From NCBI RefSeq assembly GCF_001661345.1, contig NW_017962921.1, positions 248,001 through 312,000 on the forward strand: 64,000 nucleotides of DNA, given 5' to 3'. Position 1 is the first letter of the stretch. Each line of letters begins with the position of its first letter. Both the position numbers and the translations under genes were made by a program. Origin of the DNA: Ascoidea rubescens DSM 1968. Taxonomy: Eukaryota; Ascomycota; Saccharomycetes; Ascoideales; Ascoideaceae. The notes under the pieces are model-generated. The model had not been told where the DNA came from. It made no database searches and saw only the letters and a list, made by a program, of their open reading frames with translations. This document shows, piece after piece, positions 37,601 to 48,049 of this stretch.

Positions 37601-38249
37601 TTTCGATCAATAATTATTTTATTGCTGCGTAGTCCAATGTTGCAATTATTCATGCAAGAACTGATCTTGAAAGTAATGATGCTACTATGTTGGTTAAGGC
37701 GAGAAACGTACTAGTGTTGAAATCTGTCTATATTTTGTTTCAATGATTGAATTGCAATAGTTCTGGTTTGGAATTCATGTAGTTTTGCATATATCTGATG
37801 ACTATTGTTTGCTTGATTTTCTGTTGATTACTCAACAGAATTGTTATCCAACTGATTGTCTGACGCTAATGATACTATTCCTACAACATATCTGAGTTGC
37901 TTGTACTACTTGTATTCATTTTCCGGCACAAAATGCTTAAGCTTGAACTACAAAGAATTTCCATTAGCTTTTAACTTGTTTGCTTTTTGATTTTCTTTGT
38001 TTTTTATGTTTTGTGAGCGACTAACTTACTTAAAATGTCCGTGATTGACGCCTGAACAGTCCCTACAGGAATTGGATGTTCGCAATCAAAGAACTTAACG
38101 AAATGGCCAGGGAACGGACCTCCGCTCAAAATAAAGGAGCTCCCTTTGCCTCGTTGCTTGACCGCCTAAAAAAGCCTTTTTAGTGCAACGCACATGCAAG
38201 CATTTCAAAATGACTTATTTGATTTCTCCCAGAATGTTTTCTTTTGGAG

Positions 38250-38345
38250 AGCAGATGATTAGATTCGAACTCAGTCTACTGCACCCCCGATCAAATTGAC
38301 GCAGGCCATGCTTCGTACTCACAAGCAGTATCCGCTCGGCCAGCA
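38250..38345 (-). repeat. tRNA-like repeat T6, antisense to element P3
   Basis: On the minus strand this copy has the best A box, CTGGCCGAGCGGATAC. It then has GAAGCATGG, GGGGGTGCAGTAGA, a B box GAGTTCGAATC, and a tail CTCTCCAAAAGAAAACATTC. The A-box sequence is that of class II (Ser/Leu) tRNAs. The distance between A and B boxes (about 70 nt) is longer than in an intronless tRNA. The AGCATG motif is 116 bp from the LTR start at about 38,429. Confidence 0.6.
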
Positions 38346-38428
38346 CAATCGGTGGTTTGCCAGATCTCTAATCTGCTTCACTAAATTGGCCTGATCATTT
38401 ATGAACCAGTAATTCGGCTAAGGGGAGA

Positions 38429-38600
38429 AATTGAATATATCCCGATTTCCTAAATTTGTCCATCTGTGTCTGTCATTTGTCAGCTCCCGTAACAATTTCA
38501 GACTCAAGGCAGGTCCCTAGAAGGGGCCGGCGGTGTCTCTTACGTTCTCCTTTCAGAGATGATTCCTTTCAACGCAATACTATCATGGACTTGCGAAAAC
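38429..38600 (+). repeat. 3' LTR of element P3
   Basis: It follows a polypurine tract, CTAAGGGGAG. It contains CCATCTGTGTCTGTCATTTGTCAGCTC, aligned with the 42,887 LTR (CGGCTTCTGTCACCAGTCTGCTC). The first bases are poorly kept. The right edge is set by the usual LTR length. Confidence 0.5.
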
Positions 38601-41600
38601 AACGAACAAACATAAAGAACCAGAAATTGCGGTAGGTAGACCCATCAAATCTAAAGAAACGAATTTTTCACTAACTACATAATCATTAGTGGAACATTAA
38701 AAACCATGTAATACAATCAAACTTTTAGAGTTGTCGATGAAATATGAACACCGTCAAGCAATTAAGTCCGTATTATTACTGTATCATAACCAAGAAAAGA
38801 ATATGACCATCAATAATAATTACAAAAGGTCAAAAGGCCAAAGTGACAAAACCGAAGGCATGACCAATGGAGAGATTGAATCAATCTATTGGCAATGTTG
38901 AACACAGGTGCATTACGCGCCCCAATCAACATATTAAAAACATTACTCTTAGTATCGGCTCTTCCTAAAGTAAAAGCAACATTGCTGGTTTTCTCATAAG
39001 CAATACGATATCAAAATGAGGTTGACGTTTCAACCATTGCAAGACGCTTAGCCAAGTTGATAGCACCTCTGCTATCACAATAAATAATTGGGTTCTCAAC
39101 ATCTGCACCAACGTATTTGATGGCTTGCTGTAGACAGTGATTACATTTGAGCGCTTCATTCAGTGAGTTGTCCTCTGTTTCATAATGCAGCACAGACAGT
39201 AAAGCCTGCTTTCTTCAGCTCCAAATGACCGAAATGCCATTGATGCCAAATAAATACTCACCAAATGATGCCGATTCACCAATGACTCTAGCCCAATCAC
39301 TCTCAGAGTATACCGACAACTCAAATGATAACGCAGCTATGTCATGTGAAGGTCTAAATTAAACTTCAATTATCATCATCCAGTTAGCCCTACGTCTAAA
39401 ACATTTGTGCGGTGCACCATGTTATCAACCGAGTACCCGAAAAGCAAAAACAATATCTTACTGTAATCGATTTGGAGTGAATAACAGCAATTCAGCAATT
39501 GATCGCCAAAATGATAAATTGTCAACTGCGAGCTCCTAGCCATCTGGTCCCAGAACAGTATTTTCCTGGTTTATGATCATTTGAGTAGTCAGCAAATATG
39601 AGTCAGCAGTTTTGAACTGCTGATGCATCATCGCAAGGAAGCATCCCGTAAAGTCCAAAAAGCTTTTTCAACTTTGAGCATCATGAAGTTCAACAATCGG
39701 ACCCACAATTACTATAAGGTCTTTCAGATTGAACAACGAAATGAGATATGATTTGACCACTTTCTCCCTTGCATCAAAGCATCCGTCAGTAATCAAGTCT
39801 TCCATTTATATCGCTAGGATGCTGTGGCATCTTTTCCCTCAGCAAGAAAACCTCCGTGTTCTCCAGATGTTTCTCCGAATTTAATCGACTGCAAGATAAT
39901 TAGCATTTGCTTGTAACAACTAAAAAGAAATCATTTGAAGCCGACTATTGTCTTACTTATCTTTCAATTATTCAAGGAAAAGCTGCCATTATCAAACATA
40001 AACCGTTGTTGTATGTAGCAATTGGCCTCCATATCACCATGAACTGACGCAGTTGCCACATCCGCTTGATCATGGTTCGATGACTTAGATGCGGCAAACA
40101 ACAGCAGCTCAATGGTCGTCAAAATTAATTACTCAAGAGAATATTCAAGTATATTCAATACCATCAAGCCGCAATGCAGTTGAGAATAAAATGAGCAACT
40201 TCTAGCTTCACGAGTTGGTGCTAGGTTATTGAATGATCAAACGGCAGCCCAGGAGCTCCGTTCCCGAGAATTCAAGGACCAGCAGCTGGGATTTGCCTTC
40301 CTAGCATTCGCTGATGTTTTGATTGACAAACAACATACCAAACTTAACCGGCCAATTTTTCTTCAACGGCGTTAGCGCCAATCAAGGTAATGTCACAATC
40401 TCATAAGAGAGTCCTCTCTTTCATGGTGTGTGTTCATTCATTTGCAAGCCATCCATATCAGAATGCAATGGTAAAAGGGGCATTATCGCAATTGCCTTTT
40501 CATCAACCAAATTAGTGCACATCAGTTTCAGCACTACTTTCAGCACCGGCAACTGATTCATGACATCAGTCACTGAGAATTAGCTGTGGTGATTGTATCA
40601 CGTTGCTTTCAACCTCAGCTATTGGCTCAGCACCTTACCAATTGCCAAATAGTACTTCAACCTGAAAGGTGATGCCTTTCGATGTATTACATCGGCAAAA
40701 TGAAATTCTGCTCCTACTGCTATCGGCTCCAACTGAAAAGTTTAGTGCTATCACACCAACAGCAATAGCTGTGATTCAAGCCGCAGATGATGTTGCTTTT
40801 TCAATGAGTGCGAATGATAGCGTTCAAATAGATAATTTGATTTTATCATATCTACAAATTGACCGCACACCACCACCACTAATAACAAGACTGAACACTA
40901 TTTAGGCATCTATACTCAAATCGTAACCAGCAAACGCACAACCTACTTTAGATTCATGTCAATTGATTGCCTGAATTGTTCGCGAACGGGGCATATCCAG
41001 CATAATCAAGCACATTCATAGTACTAGCCGTGAAAATAATCCATAGGATGATTTGAAAGAACTGGTCAACCGAGGGCAGTGTATCGTGCAAAGCTGATCC
41101 ATCAATAGCCGTGGATATGTTCCACATACGCTCCACAAATACTCAAAATCATTTCGTGTCAGGAACGTTGTCCTGGCACTTGATACAATTTTATCTGCTG
41201 AAAGATTGACGAACACCTTATATAAAAGTTGATAGCAAGCAAAACGGAGCATGCTTTATTTGGCCTTATCGGCAAACGCTACTAAGCATCTTAATAACAA
41301 AACTGTAGCAGCTCAAATCGCGTCAGCTGATCCATGCTTAGTACCAAATAGATTCCAACGTGGAAAAATTACTTAGCAGATCGATTTAAGTATCAGCGAA
41401 TCGCAAGAGCAACAAAATATTTTCAGCAATGCGGATTGCTAACACTACAATAGCAACATCTGTCAACAGCAGCATCAAGTATGGGGGTGTCAATGCTCAC
41501 AAAAGGTAAGCCAACAGCAACGGTTGCCTGTTCATTAAAGAACGAGTTAATAATTTTTGCTGAAATGGCTTGTGAAGCACCTGACATATGGAACTGACAG

Positions 41601-42886
41601 CGGCACAAGCGCAGCAAATTCTGCCTATACTCTACAAGACAGTCTGACCTGCGCCAACACTGCATTCCCGCCCGAATTTAGTAAATAACGCAGCAACCGT
41701 TGAAACACTGTTCCAGTAAAATAATCAAAATCATGCCATTTATCTGCTAACCGACCAACCAATAGACGCTAATTTTTATCGAATCCCATTGCCTGCTAAT
41801 TTGCCGCTCCAACCAAAATCGACAACGGGTTGCGCTCATCAGAACAACCGACGCTGCTGACTGACAACGAACATTCAGCAAATTCAAATGACGATTCCGT
41901 ATTCAATGACCGATTTTGTCGTTATTACCACCAACGTAGATTCAGTCATTGGTTTTACTGCCAAACCAATGGCTCGTCTCAGCACTGTTGCAACAAGTCT
42001 ATATCAAGATAATGCCGCTCTACAATAGGCAAACATCTGCAAGCATCTTCCAGAGACTAAACAGACAGGGCTGATCAGTTGGCGGAGCATTCACAGAAGG
42101 CACTGCGGATCGCCAACCCGGTCGTACGGGAGACGCATCGCAACAAGGTTGAGCTGCTAAAGGGTGCAGTCCATATGACGTTCATTTGGTCGGCGATGAC
42201 ATTTCAGTGCAATGAAATTTGTGACCCATTTCTTGCAATAATATAGTATGGTAGTGGCCCGCACAACAGAAAGCAACCCACGCAATAGCGGGTCTACTGC
42301 TAATGGTAACGCAAAGCGCTTGCAAGGCAGCGAATGACTAGTCCCCTATGAGGTCTACTGAATGGAGCGTCTGCTGGCCTAGCAACAATGACTTTCCTGG
42401 TACGAATCGTGACAAATTGAATTCATAGTAACTTTCAGAGTGAGGGAATCAGCCTCATCAGCAAAAATATTCTAATTTTTTTAAAAGAATCAATTGACGG
42501 AGCAAATCAAAAGCTTTGAGATTCAAAACCTAAGCCCAAATAATAAAGTTTGCAGAATCTTTCTTTTTCTTTGATTGTTGCCGACGATCAATCGCAATTT
42601 GGTGCATAGCCTGCTGTAGCAAATTCATGGTAGTGCATTAAGATTTATAGTATATTGAAAGAAGAGCGTGTTGCGAGATTCCCGCATTTTCATATTCTGT
42701 TTCTTGATGTCTGACACGGGTCCGCTCGCGTGACGCTTTGCGGTATAACCCAGTTACCAATAAAAGCGGCTGTCGATCTCATCCACGTTTTTTTTTCTAA
42801 TATACTTTTTCACCTTGCCATATTATAATGGATTCGCTACAACATTGAAGCGATCGTCTGAGGTCTGGTTACTGGGTCAAGGGGGC
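38600..42886. pseudogene. Mosaic of copia-type fragments (M4 minus, P4 plus)
   Basis: A minus-strand RNase H remnant (M4) lies at 39,011-39,226: WSxKKQALLS, ENPIIYCDSRGAINLAK. It keeps the CD-x-x-GAI core of the family. An integrase-to-RT transition (LYKVFVNLSADKIVSSA) lies near 41.2 kb on the minus strand. A plus-strand knuckle-like CRYYHQRRFSHWFYC lies near 41.93 kb. A possible minus LTR edge (GCATCGCAACAAG) lies near 42,145. The M4 3' end is missing where it meets the P3 LTR. Nested insertion and deletion are likely but were not resolved. Confidence 0.5.
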
Positions 42887-43057
42887 TGTTGTGAGCCGCC
42901 CGCATGTGTACATTCGGTCTTTCGGCTTCTGTCACCAGTCTGCTCAATCATTTGCTTTCAGTTTTTTTTTGAGAATTTGTGTTTGGTTGGCTTACTATTA
43001 ACGTGTTTTGTGCAATTAGTCAACTTTGTTGCAAAATTGTAATGATTGTATTGGTTG
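42887..43057 (+). repeat. 3' LTR (P4) at the right edge of the retroelement cluster
   Basis: A polypurine tract, GTCAAGGGGGC, is followed by TGTTGTGAGCCGCCCGCATG. This is the cleanest LTR start in the window and the one I used as reference. The right end is uncertain: a recognisable TATTAACGTGTTTTGTGCA near 43,013 may be the true end. The RMD5 start codon is only about 300-345 bp away, so the LTR probably lies in its promoter. Confidence 0.6.
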
Positions 43058-43358
43058 AAAATAACTGTTGAGACAATAATCACTGTATTTCTTGATGAAG
43101 CGCTGGTGATTGCAATATCATGGGATATTTTGCTGTCATAAATGTTTAACGGTGGCTCGGCTGTGACGTCAAATCTTTGTGATACTCTTCTGGTTTGAAA
43201 ACTCATGATAGATTTTACATCGAATTTTCGTCCGTTATGTTTTCCGCAAACGTGAGGAGAAAAGCAACGATTTGTTGAACCACTGATCACTCTTCAATTC
43301 TTTTGATTCCCTATATCTATTGTTGCACATCTATATTTTAGAACAATACTTTAAAACA

Positions 43359-46217
43359 ATGTCTACCAGTGATTTTTTATTACTTGATTTATTAAATCAA
43401 GAATATAACCGTTTTTCGATTCATTCTCCTTTAAATTCCTCTTCGGCAGATACCAAGGAGTTGATATCCTACCTTAAAAACATCAAGCAGCATCTCCAAA
43501 GTTCCCTGATACTGCTTCATGAAAATCAAACTTTTAATGTTCAGGTTGAAGAATATGATAAATTGATTCAATCCAAGTTGTCAATATGGCAAGATAGTAT
43601 GAATTTCAATTTAAAAAAATCTCATAATTCAACTAATAAATTTTCCAAATTCTTGGACAACAGGGTTTTTAATTTCAATCTCAAACTTGAGTTGAATAAG
43701 TTTAACATGCAGATTTTGAATGGTTCTGGTGATTTTTATAAAAAGGCAAAGAAATCAAGAACCACTCTCAATGATATTGGAAACCATTTCAACTTATCTA
43801 ATTCAACTTTGAATCTATCCAATGAAAAAAAGAAATTGGTGAACCAAATCATTTTAAATCATCTTGTTTTAGAAAACAACTCTAACTGCTTTAGCCTTCA
43901 CAAAAGTAATCAACCCAAAAATCAAACTACTACTTTGGATAACAGTCTTCAATTGCAGGGCACTGATTGTCACCAAAGTAGTTTTATGCCTACTATTAGC
44001 TACACGTCGTCACATTCTTGCAGTGATTATTTAATTTCTTTATTGGAGTCCCAATTCAATTATAAAATCAGTCATGATTTCAAGTCAAAGTTGGTTCATT
44101 TAAAGCAGTTGATAAACCCTATATTGAATCCTCTTCCTGGTCAAGGACCAAATTTGAACTATGTTTTACATTGGTGTCAGGCCAATCACTCATCTCTATC
44201 AAATATGAATTCAGATTTGGTTTTTAATTTGCAGATACTAAAGTTTTCTTTCCTTTATAATGGTATATTAGGCTTTCATGATATTTCAAATGAAATTATG
44301 CCTAATGCTTCAAAGAATACTAAATACCAGTTTAGCGATAAAAGTATTGATGAGATTGGTCAGAATCATAAATCCAACCCCACTATACAAAACAATCATT
44401 TTAATGCCTATCTATACTGCAAGAACAACTTATCTCATTATTTTTCAAATAAATTAGTACTAAGTCCTGAAAATAATCAGAAATTGTTGATTATATCCAA
44501 CTTGTTCGCTAAAACTTTTATAAACGATGAAATTGATATTGATTATTTTTCAAAAGACTATAAAGAACAGGAAAGTTTGCCTACTAACTATATAAATCAG
44601 TTTCCCTTGACAATTAATCAATTTATTGAAACTTATTTCTTGGTAAACAATTTGAACTTGAACTCAAATTTGTACTCAATATTAATATCTTCTTTTATTT
44701 CCCTTCCATCTCTATTCAAATTTAACTCAATTAACTCTAAATTGATGGGTCAAAAGAATAAAAATGTCAAAAAGTCTGCTTCCAAAAGTTTTTCTGCTGC
44801 TCAAAGAGACTTCTATTTCCCAATTCTTAATACTCGTGACACGTTTGTTCCTCGAAATAGAAGCTACTCAGAACATATTTTGCCATATCTAAATCGATAC
44901 ACAAATGATCTTAATAATGATAACGAAGATCATCATGACTTACCCTCTGACCAGAACGATTTTATTGCCAATTTTGAAAGTGAAAAACATTGGACTTCAA
45001 AGGATGAATTACCAATTGAAATTGAATTACCAAAATTTCTAAATCATAACCATCCCATCTTTATCTGTCCGGTCTCTAAACAAGAAGTAACGAAGAAAAA
45101 TCCACCAATTTTATTACCTTGCAAGCACATCATATCTGAAGAGGCCTTAATTCAGTTGTCTTCATTAAAAAGTTCCAGAGGCTATAACAGTGCTTTTGAC
45201 AACGACGATGATAATGATGATGATGAGAATTATGATGATTATGAACCTGGTCTTACTACTTTCCAAAGCATAATTGTAAATGATACTACAAACCGTGACA
45301 TTTATTCACGTCAGAACTTCAATCGTGGAAATCACTCAAGTGAATCTTTAAACAGCTATGATTCTAACTCGAATGACGAGTTGGATGATGACAGTCAAAA
45401 CTCAGACCTCGGTGCATTAGATGATCTGCCCAATCATGAACATTCGGATGCATTTGACTCCGGTTATAATGATGATACTGACAGCGACTTTGTGTTTGAT
45501 TCTGATAGTATTGATGCGGATGAAGATTATGAAGTTGATGGTGACGAGGATGAAGAGTATGGTGATAATGATAACTATGAAGACAATGATGATGAGGCTG
45601 ATTATAATAATTATCGAAATGAGGATGATGTTGCCAACATATTTGGGGCAACAAGTTCTCATGATCCTTTAGGTATTGGTGGTTCTAGGTACTTGAACCT
45701 GGTTAATCAGTCATTGCTGGTGGAACATACGAATATTAGAGATCAGAGATATATTCCTAGCAATGCTATGCTATTAAGACGAATGGCAGAGAGTACTTAT
45801 CGTGCTACCCGTGAAAATCCAGGGAACCCTTCCAGTTTGGCGGATCCATTAGTTTTAAATCAAAACTTCAATTTATTTTCTCAGCTTAACTTTGATAGAA
45901 ATGAAGAATGGGCTCGTATCAGGATCAGCGGTGGTAGTAGAAATAGAAACGGAAATAGAGCAAGAAATAGAAATAGAAATCAAAATCAAAATCAAAATCA
46001 AAATAGAAATCGAAATGTTTCTAACAATTTAAACAATCCCCGAAACATCAATATGAGTATCGAGAGAGATAGAGACCGATTTGGTAACATCACAATTAGA
46101 ATCGATAATCAAAATAGTCATAGAAGACGCAAAAGAGAAAACTATATGCCATTTAAATGTCCATATTGCCCTACGATGTGTCGCAAAGAGAACACCACTC
46201 CTGTCTATTTTTGTTGA
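43359..46217 (+). CDS. RMD5: GID E3 ubiquitin ligase subunit Rmd5/Gid2 with split RING
   Basis: Rmd5 is a RING-type subunit of the GID/CTLH ubiquitin ligase, which degrades gluconeogenic enzymes in yeast. The start is the ATG of MSTSDF; the frame runs 13 codons further upstream without an ATG. The product is 952 residues, against about 420 in S. cerevisiae. A LisH-like segment (VNQIILNHLVLE) lies near residue 160 and a CTLH/CRA segment (VLHWCQANHSSL) near 270. The first half of the variant RING has Cys570, Cys588 and His590 in CPVSKQEV...LPCKHIISEEAL. The second half, FKCPYCP, has Cys934 and Cys937. Between them lie about 340 residues of acidic, Asn-rich and Arg-Asn-repeat sequence where the family has about 20. 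The insert is in frame and I see no splice signals that would remove it. Confidence 0.85.
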   Translation: MSTSDFLLLDLLNQEYNRFSIHSPLNSSSADTKELISYLKNIKQHLQSSLILLHENQTFNVQVEEYDKLIQSKLSIWQDSMNFNLKKSHNSTNKFSKFLDNRVFNFNLKLELNKFNMQILNGSGDFYKKAKKSRTTLNDIGNHFNLSNSTLNLSNEKKKLVNQIILNHLVLENNSNCFSLHKSNQPKNQTTTLDNSLQLQGTDCHQSSFMPTISYTSSHSCSDYLISLLESQFNYKISHDFKSKLVHLKQLINPILNPLPGQGPNLNYVLHWCQANHSSLSNMNSDLVFNLQILKFSFLYNGILGFHDISNEIMPNASKNTKYQFSDKSIDEIGQNHKSNPTIQNNHFNAYLYCKNNLSHYFSNKLVLSPENNQKLLIISNLFAKTFINDEIDIDYFSKDYKEQESLPTNYINQFPLTINQFIETYFLVNNLNLNSNLYSILISSFISLPSLFKFNSINSKLMGQKNKNVKKSASKSFSAAQRDFYFPILNTRDTFVPRNRSYSEHILPYLNRYTNDLNNDNEDHHDLPSDQNDFIANFESEKHWTSKDELPIEIELPKFLNHNHPIFICPVSKQEVTKKNPPILLPCKHIISEEALIQLSSLKSSRGYNSAFDNDDDNDDDENYDDYEPGLTTFQSIIVNDTTNRDIYSRQNFNRGNHSSESLNSYDSNSNDELDDDSQNSDLGALDDLPNHEHSDAFDSGYNDDTDSDFVFDSDSIDADEDYEVDGDEDEEYGDNDNYEDNDDEADYNNYRNEDDVANIFGATSSHDPLGIGGSRYLNLVNQSLLVEHTNIRDQRYIPSNAMLLRRMAESTYRATRENPGNPSSLADPLVLNQNFNLFSQLNFDRNEEWARIRISGGSRNRNGNRARNRNRNQNQNQNQNRNRNVSNNLNNPRNINMSIERDRDRFGNITIRIDNQNSHRRRKRENYMPFKCPYCPTMCRKENTTPVYFC
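45938..46017 (+). repeat. Imperfect hexanucleotide repeat inside RMD5
   Basis: Units related to AAATAG and AAATCA repeat about a dozen times and encode Arg-Asn and Gln-Asn pairs. The tract lies within the insert that splits the RING and is likely to vary in length between strains. Confidence 0.8.
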
Positions 46218-46594
46218 ATGCTACCCTATGTGAGGATGATTTCTGGTATTAAAATTTTATAGGTGTTTGAATTTATGATTTCTGGTTTTGGTGTCTTTTG
46301 AGTTGAATTTGATGTTTTTTTTTCAAGATTTATTTATTTCAGGAGAAAGTACTTTTTTGGTTTTCATATCTATATGTACCTATTTCAGTGCGTTTTAAGT
46401 TTTTAATCCAATATTTCAGAGAAATTGCAGATTGAAAACACATCAAATGAATTAAGTTATTCACCAGGCAATTATCATAAAAGAAGATTGTTTGATTAAA
46501 GATACATAAAAAAATTAGAATGAAAATTTTATTGAAACAATGAGATTGGTAGGGAATTTGTAAAATTGGGTAAAAGAAAACCTTTCAAGCACAC

Positions 46595-47851
46595 TTATAA
46601 GTCAAAATCGATTCCTTTTTCTTTTTTGGATTCACCGTATTTTTTGATTCTAATGGATTGAACAGCAATGAAACCAGTTGCATCTTGAGGAGAGAAACCA
46701 GTTAGTTCATCCATTGAGGATTCAGTTTCATCATATAATTTTTCAGTCGCAGAGAATCTGCCTCTGACTATAAAGGAGCCTTTGTACAATGAAGCCTTTA
46801 CAACCCCATTGACAGTTACTTGAGAGGGGGCAATCATTGATTTGACATATTCAAATTCTGGAGTAAAGTACATTCCATTGTATAATAATTTGGAGTAAGT
46901 TGGAGTGACAAAAAGATCTCTAATAGATCTAACTTCTCTGTCTAAAGTTAAACCTTCCAAGTCAATATGGGCAGACCTCAAGATAGTTAAACCTGGGGTT
47001 TCGTAGCAGCCTCTTGATTTGATTCCAATGAATCTGTTTTCGACAATGTCAATTCTTCCAACACCATTTCTTCTGGCCAATTTATTTGCAGTGGTAAAAA
47101 GATCAACAGGATCAGTAACTTCCACTGTTGCGTTGTTTTCAGTGTAGACTAACTTTTCAGGCACACCTTGTTTATAGTGGATTTCGATGTCCTCAGGTAC
47201 ATCGGGAGCATCTACAGGATCAACAGTTAGCTTCCACATGTCTTTGGGAGGAGTTGTATTTGGATCTTCTAGAATACCAGCTTCAAAAGAAATGTGAGCC
47301 AAATTTTCATCGGTTGACCATGGTTTGGCAGCGGTTTGTTCGACATGAATGTTTTTCTGACCAGCATAGTTTAGCAAATCTTTTCTGCCAGAGAATCTTT
47401 TGATGAACTCAGGGTCTCTCCATGGAGCAATAACTTTAACATTGGGGTTTAAAGCATAGAAGGACAATTCGAACCTGACTTGATCGTTTCCCTTACCAGT
47501 GCAACCATGACTCACAGCAAAACAGTTTTCTTGTTTGGCCACTTTCATTTGGGCTTTTGCAATGACAGGTCTAGCAAGGGAGGTACCCAAAAGATAGACA
47601 TTTTCGTAGATTCCATTAACTTGAATAGCAGGATACAAGATTTTTTCAATGAATTCCTTTCTGACATCGACCAAGACGTACTTGGAAGCACCAATTTTCA
47701 AGGCTTTGGCTCTAGCAGCTTCAAAGTCTTCTTCCTGGCCAATGTTGGCCATGAAGGCAATGACTTCGTAGCCTTGCTCCAACAACCAGGCCAATATAAC
47801 AGAGGTATCCAAACCTCCAGAGTAGGCAAGACAGACTTTTCCTTTAGACAT
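46595..47851 (-). CDS. ARG1: Argininosuccinate synthase
   Basis: The enzyme joins citrulline and aspartate with ATP to give argininosuccinate, the penultimate step of arginine synthesis, in the cytosol. The start is the ATG of MSKGKVCLAYSGG. The frame continues 11 codons upstream only through a TTG. The product is 418 residues, close to the 420 of S. cerevisiae. The PP-loop SGGLDTS lies at residues 11-17. Other family motifs are GCTGKGNDQVRFEL, IVENRFIGIKSRGCYETPG and the end KKEKGIDFDL. It converges with RMD5. A perfect Gcn4 site lies about 190 bp upstream, fitting general amino-acid control. Confidence 0.97.
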   Translation of the reverse strand: MSKGKVCLAYSGGLDTSVILAWLLEQGYEVIAFMANIGQEEDFEAARAKALKIGASKYVLVDVRKEFIEKILYPAIQVNGIYENVYLLGTSLARPVIAKAQMKVAKQENCFAVSHGCTGKGNDQVRFELSFYALNPNVKVIAPWRDPEFIKRFSGRKDLLNYAGQKNIHVEQTAAKPWSTDENLAHISFEAGILEDPNTTPPKDMWKLTVDPVDAPDVPEDIEIHYKQGVPEKLVYTENNATVEVTDPVDLFTTANKLARRNGVGRIDIVENRFIGIKSRGCYETPGLTILRSAHIDLEGLTLDREVRSIRDLFVTPTYSKLLYNGMYFTPEFEYVKSMIAPSQVTVNGVVKASLYKGSFIVRGRFSATEKLYDETESSMDELTGFSPQDATGFIAVQSIRIKKYGESKKEKGIDFDL

Positions 47852-48042
47852 GAGGAGAGGGAGATGGGATTGTGCAACAGTCAATTAGTCGAAGCTAGTA
47901 TCAATGGAGTGAGCAATTGAAATATTTGGAACAAGCAACAAGAAAAAAGCCACAGAAGATCAGGGAGTATTTATATTCTTTTTCCAGAGCTTTTGAGGAG
48001 TGAAATTTCAAGAGAAAAATCTCGAATTTTGGAAATTTTCAA

Positions 48043-48049
48043 TGAGTCA
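48043..48049 (-). promoter_or_regulatory. Gcn4-type site upstream of ARG1
   Basis: TGAGTCA, the reverse complement of the Gcn4 consensus TGACTCA, lies 192 bp upstream of the ARG1 start. ARG1 is a classical Gcn4 target in S. cerevisiae, so the site is probably functional here. Confidence 0.65.

Noticed and set aside
8820-38345. Six tRNA-like blocks as functional tRNA genes
   Set aside because: Acceptor and anticodon stems do not pair and the A-to-B distance is unusual, so they were annotated as repeats only.
6489-43057. CRISPR array or prokaryotic mobile element
   Set aside because: Repeats are long LTRs with polypurine tracts and primer sites, and the pol order is that of copia elements. 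There are no short regularly spaced repeats.
43320-43358. Upstream extension of RMD5 by 13 codons
   Set aside because: It begins with TTG. The first ATG at 43,359 is a normal yeast start and nothing in the extension is conserved.
45364-45672. His-, Ile- and Met-rich open frames inside RMD5
   Set aside because: They are shadow frames of the acidic low-complexity insert of RMD5.
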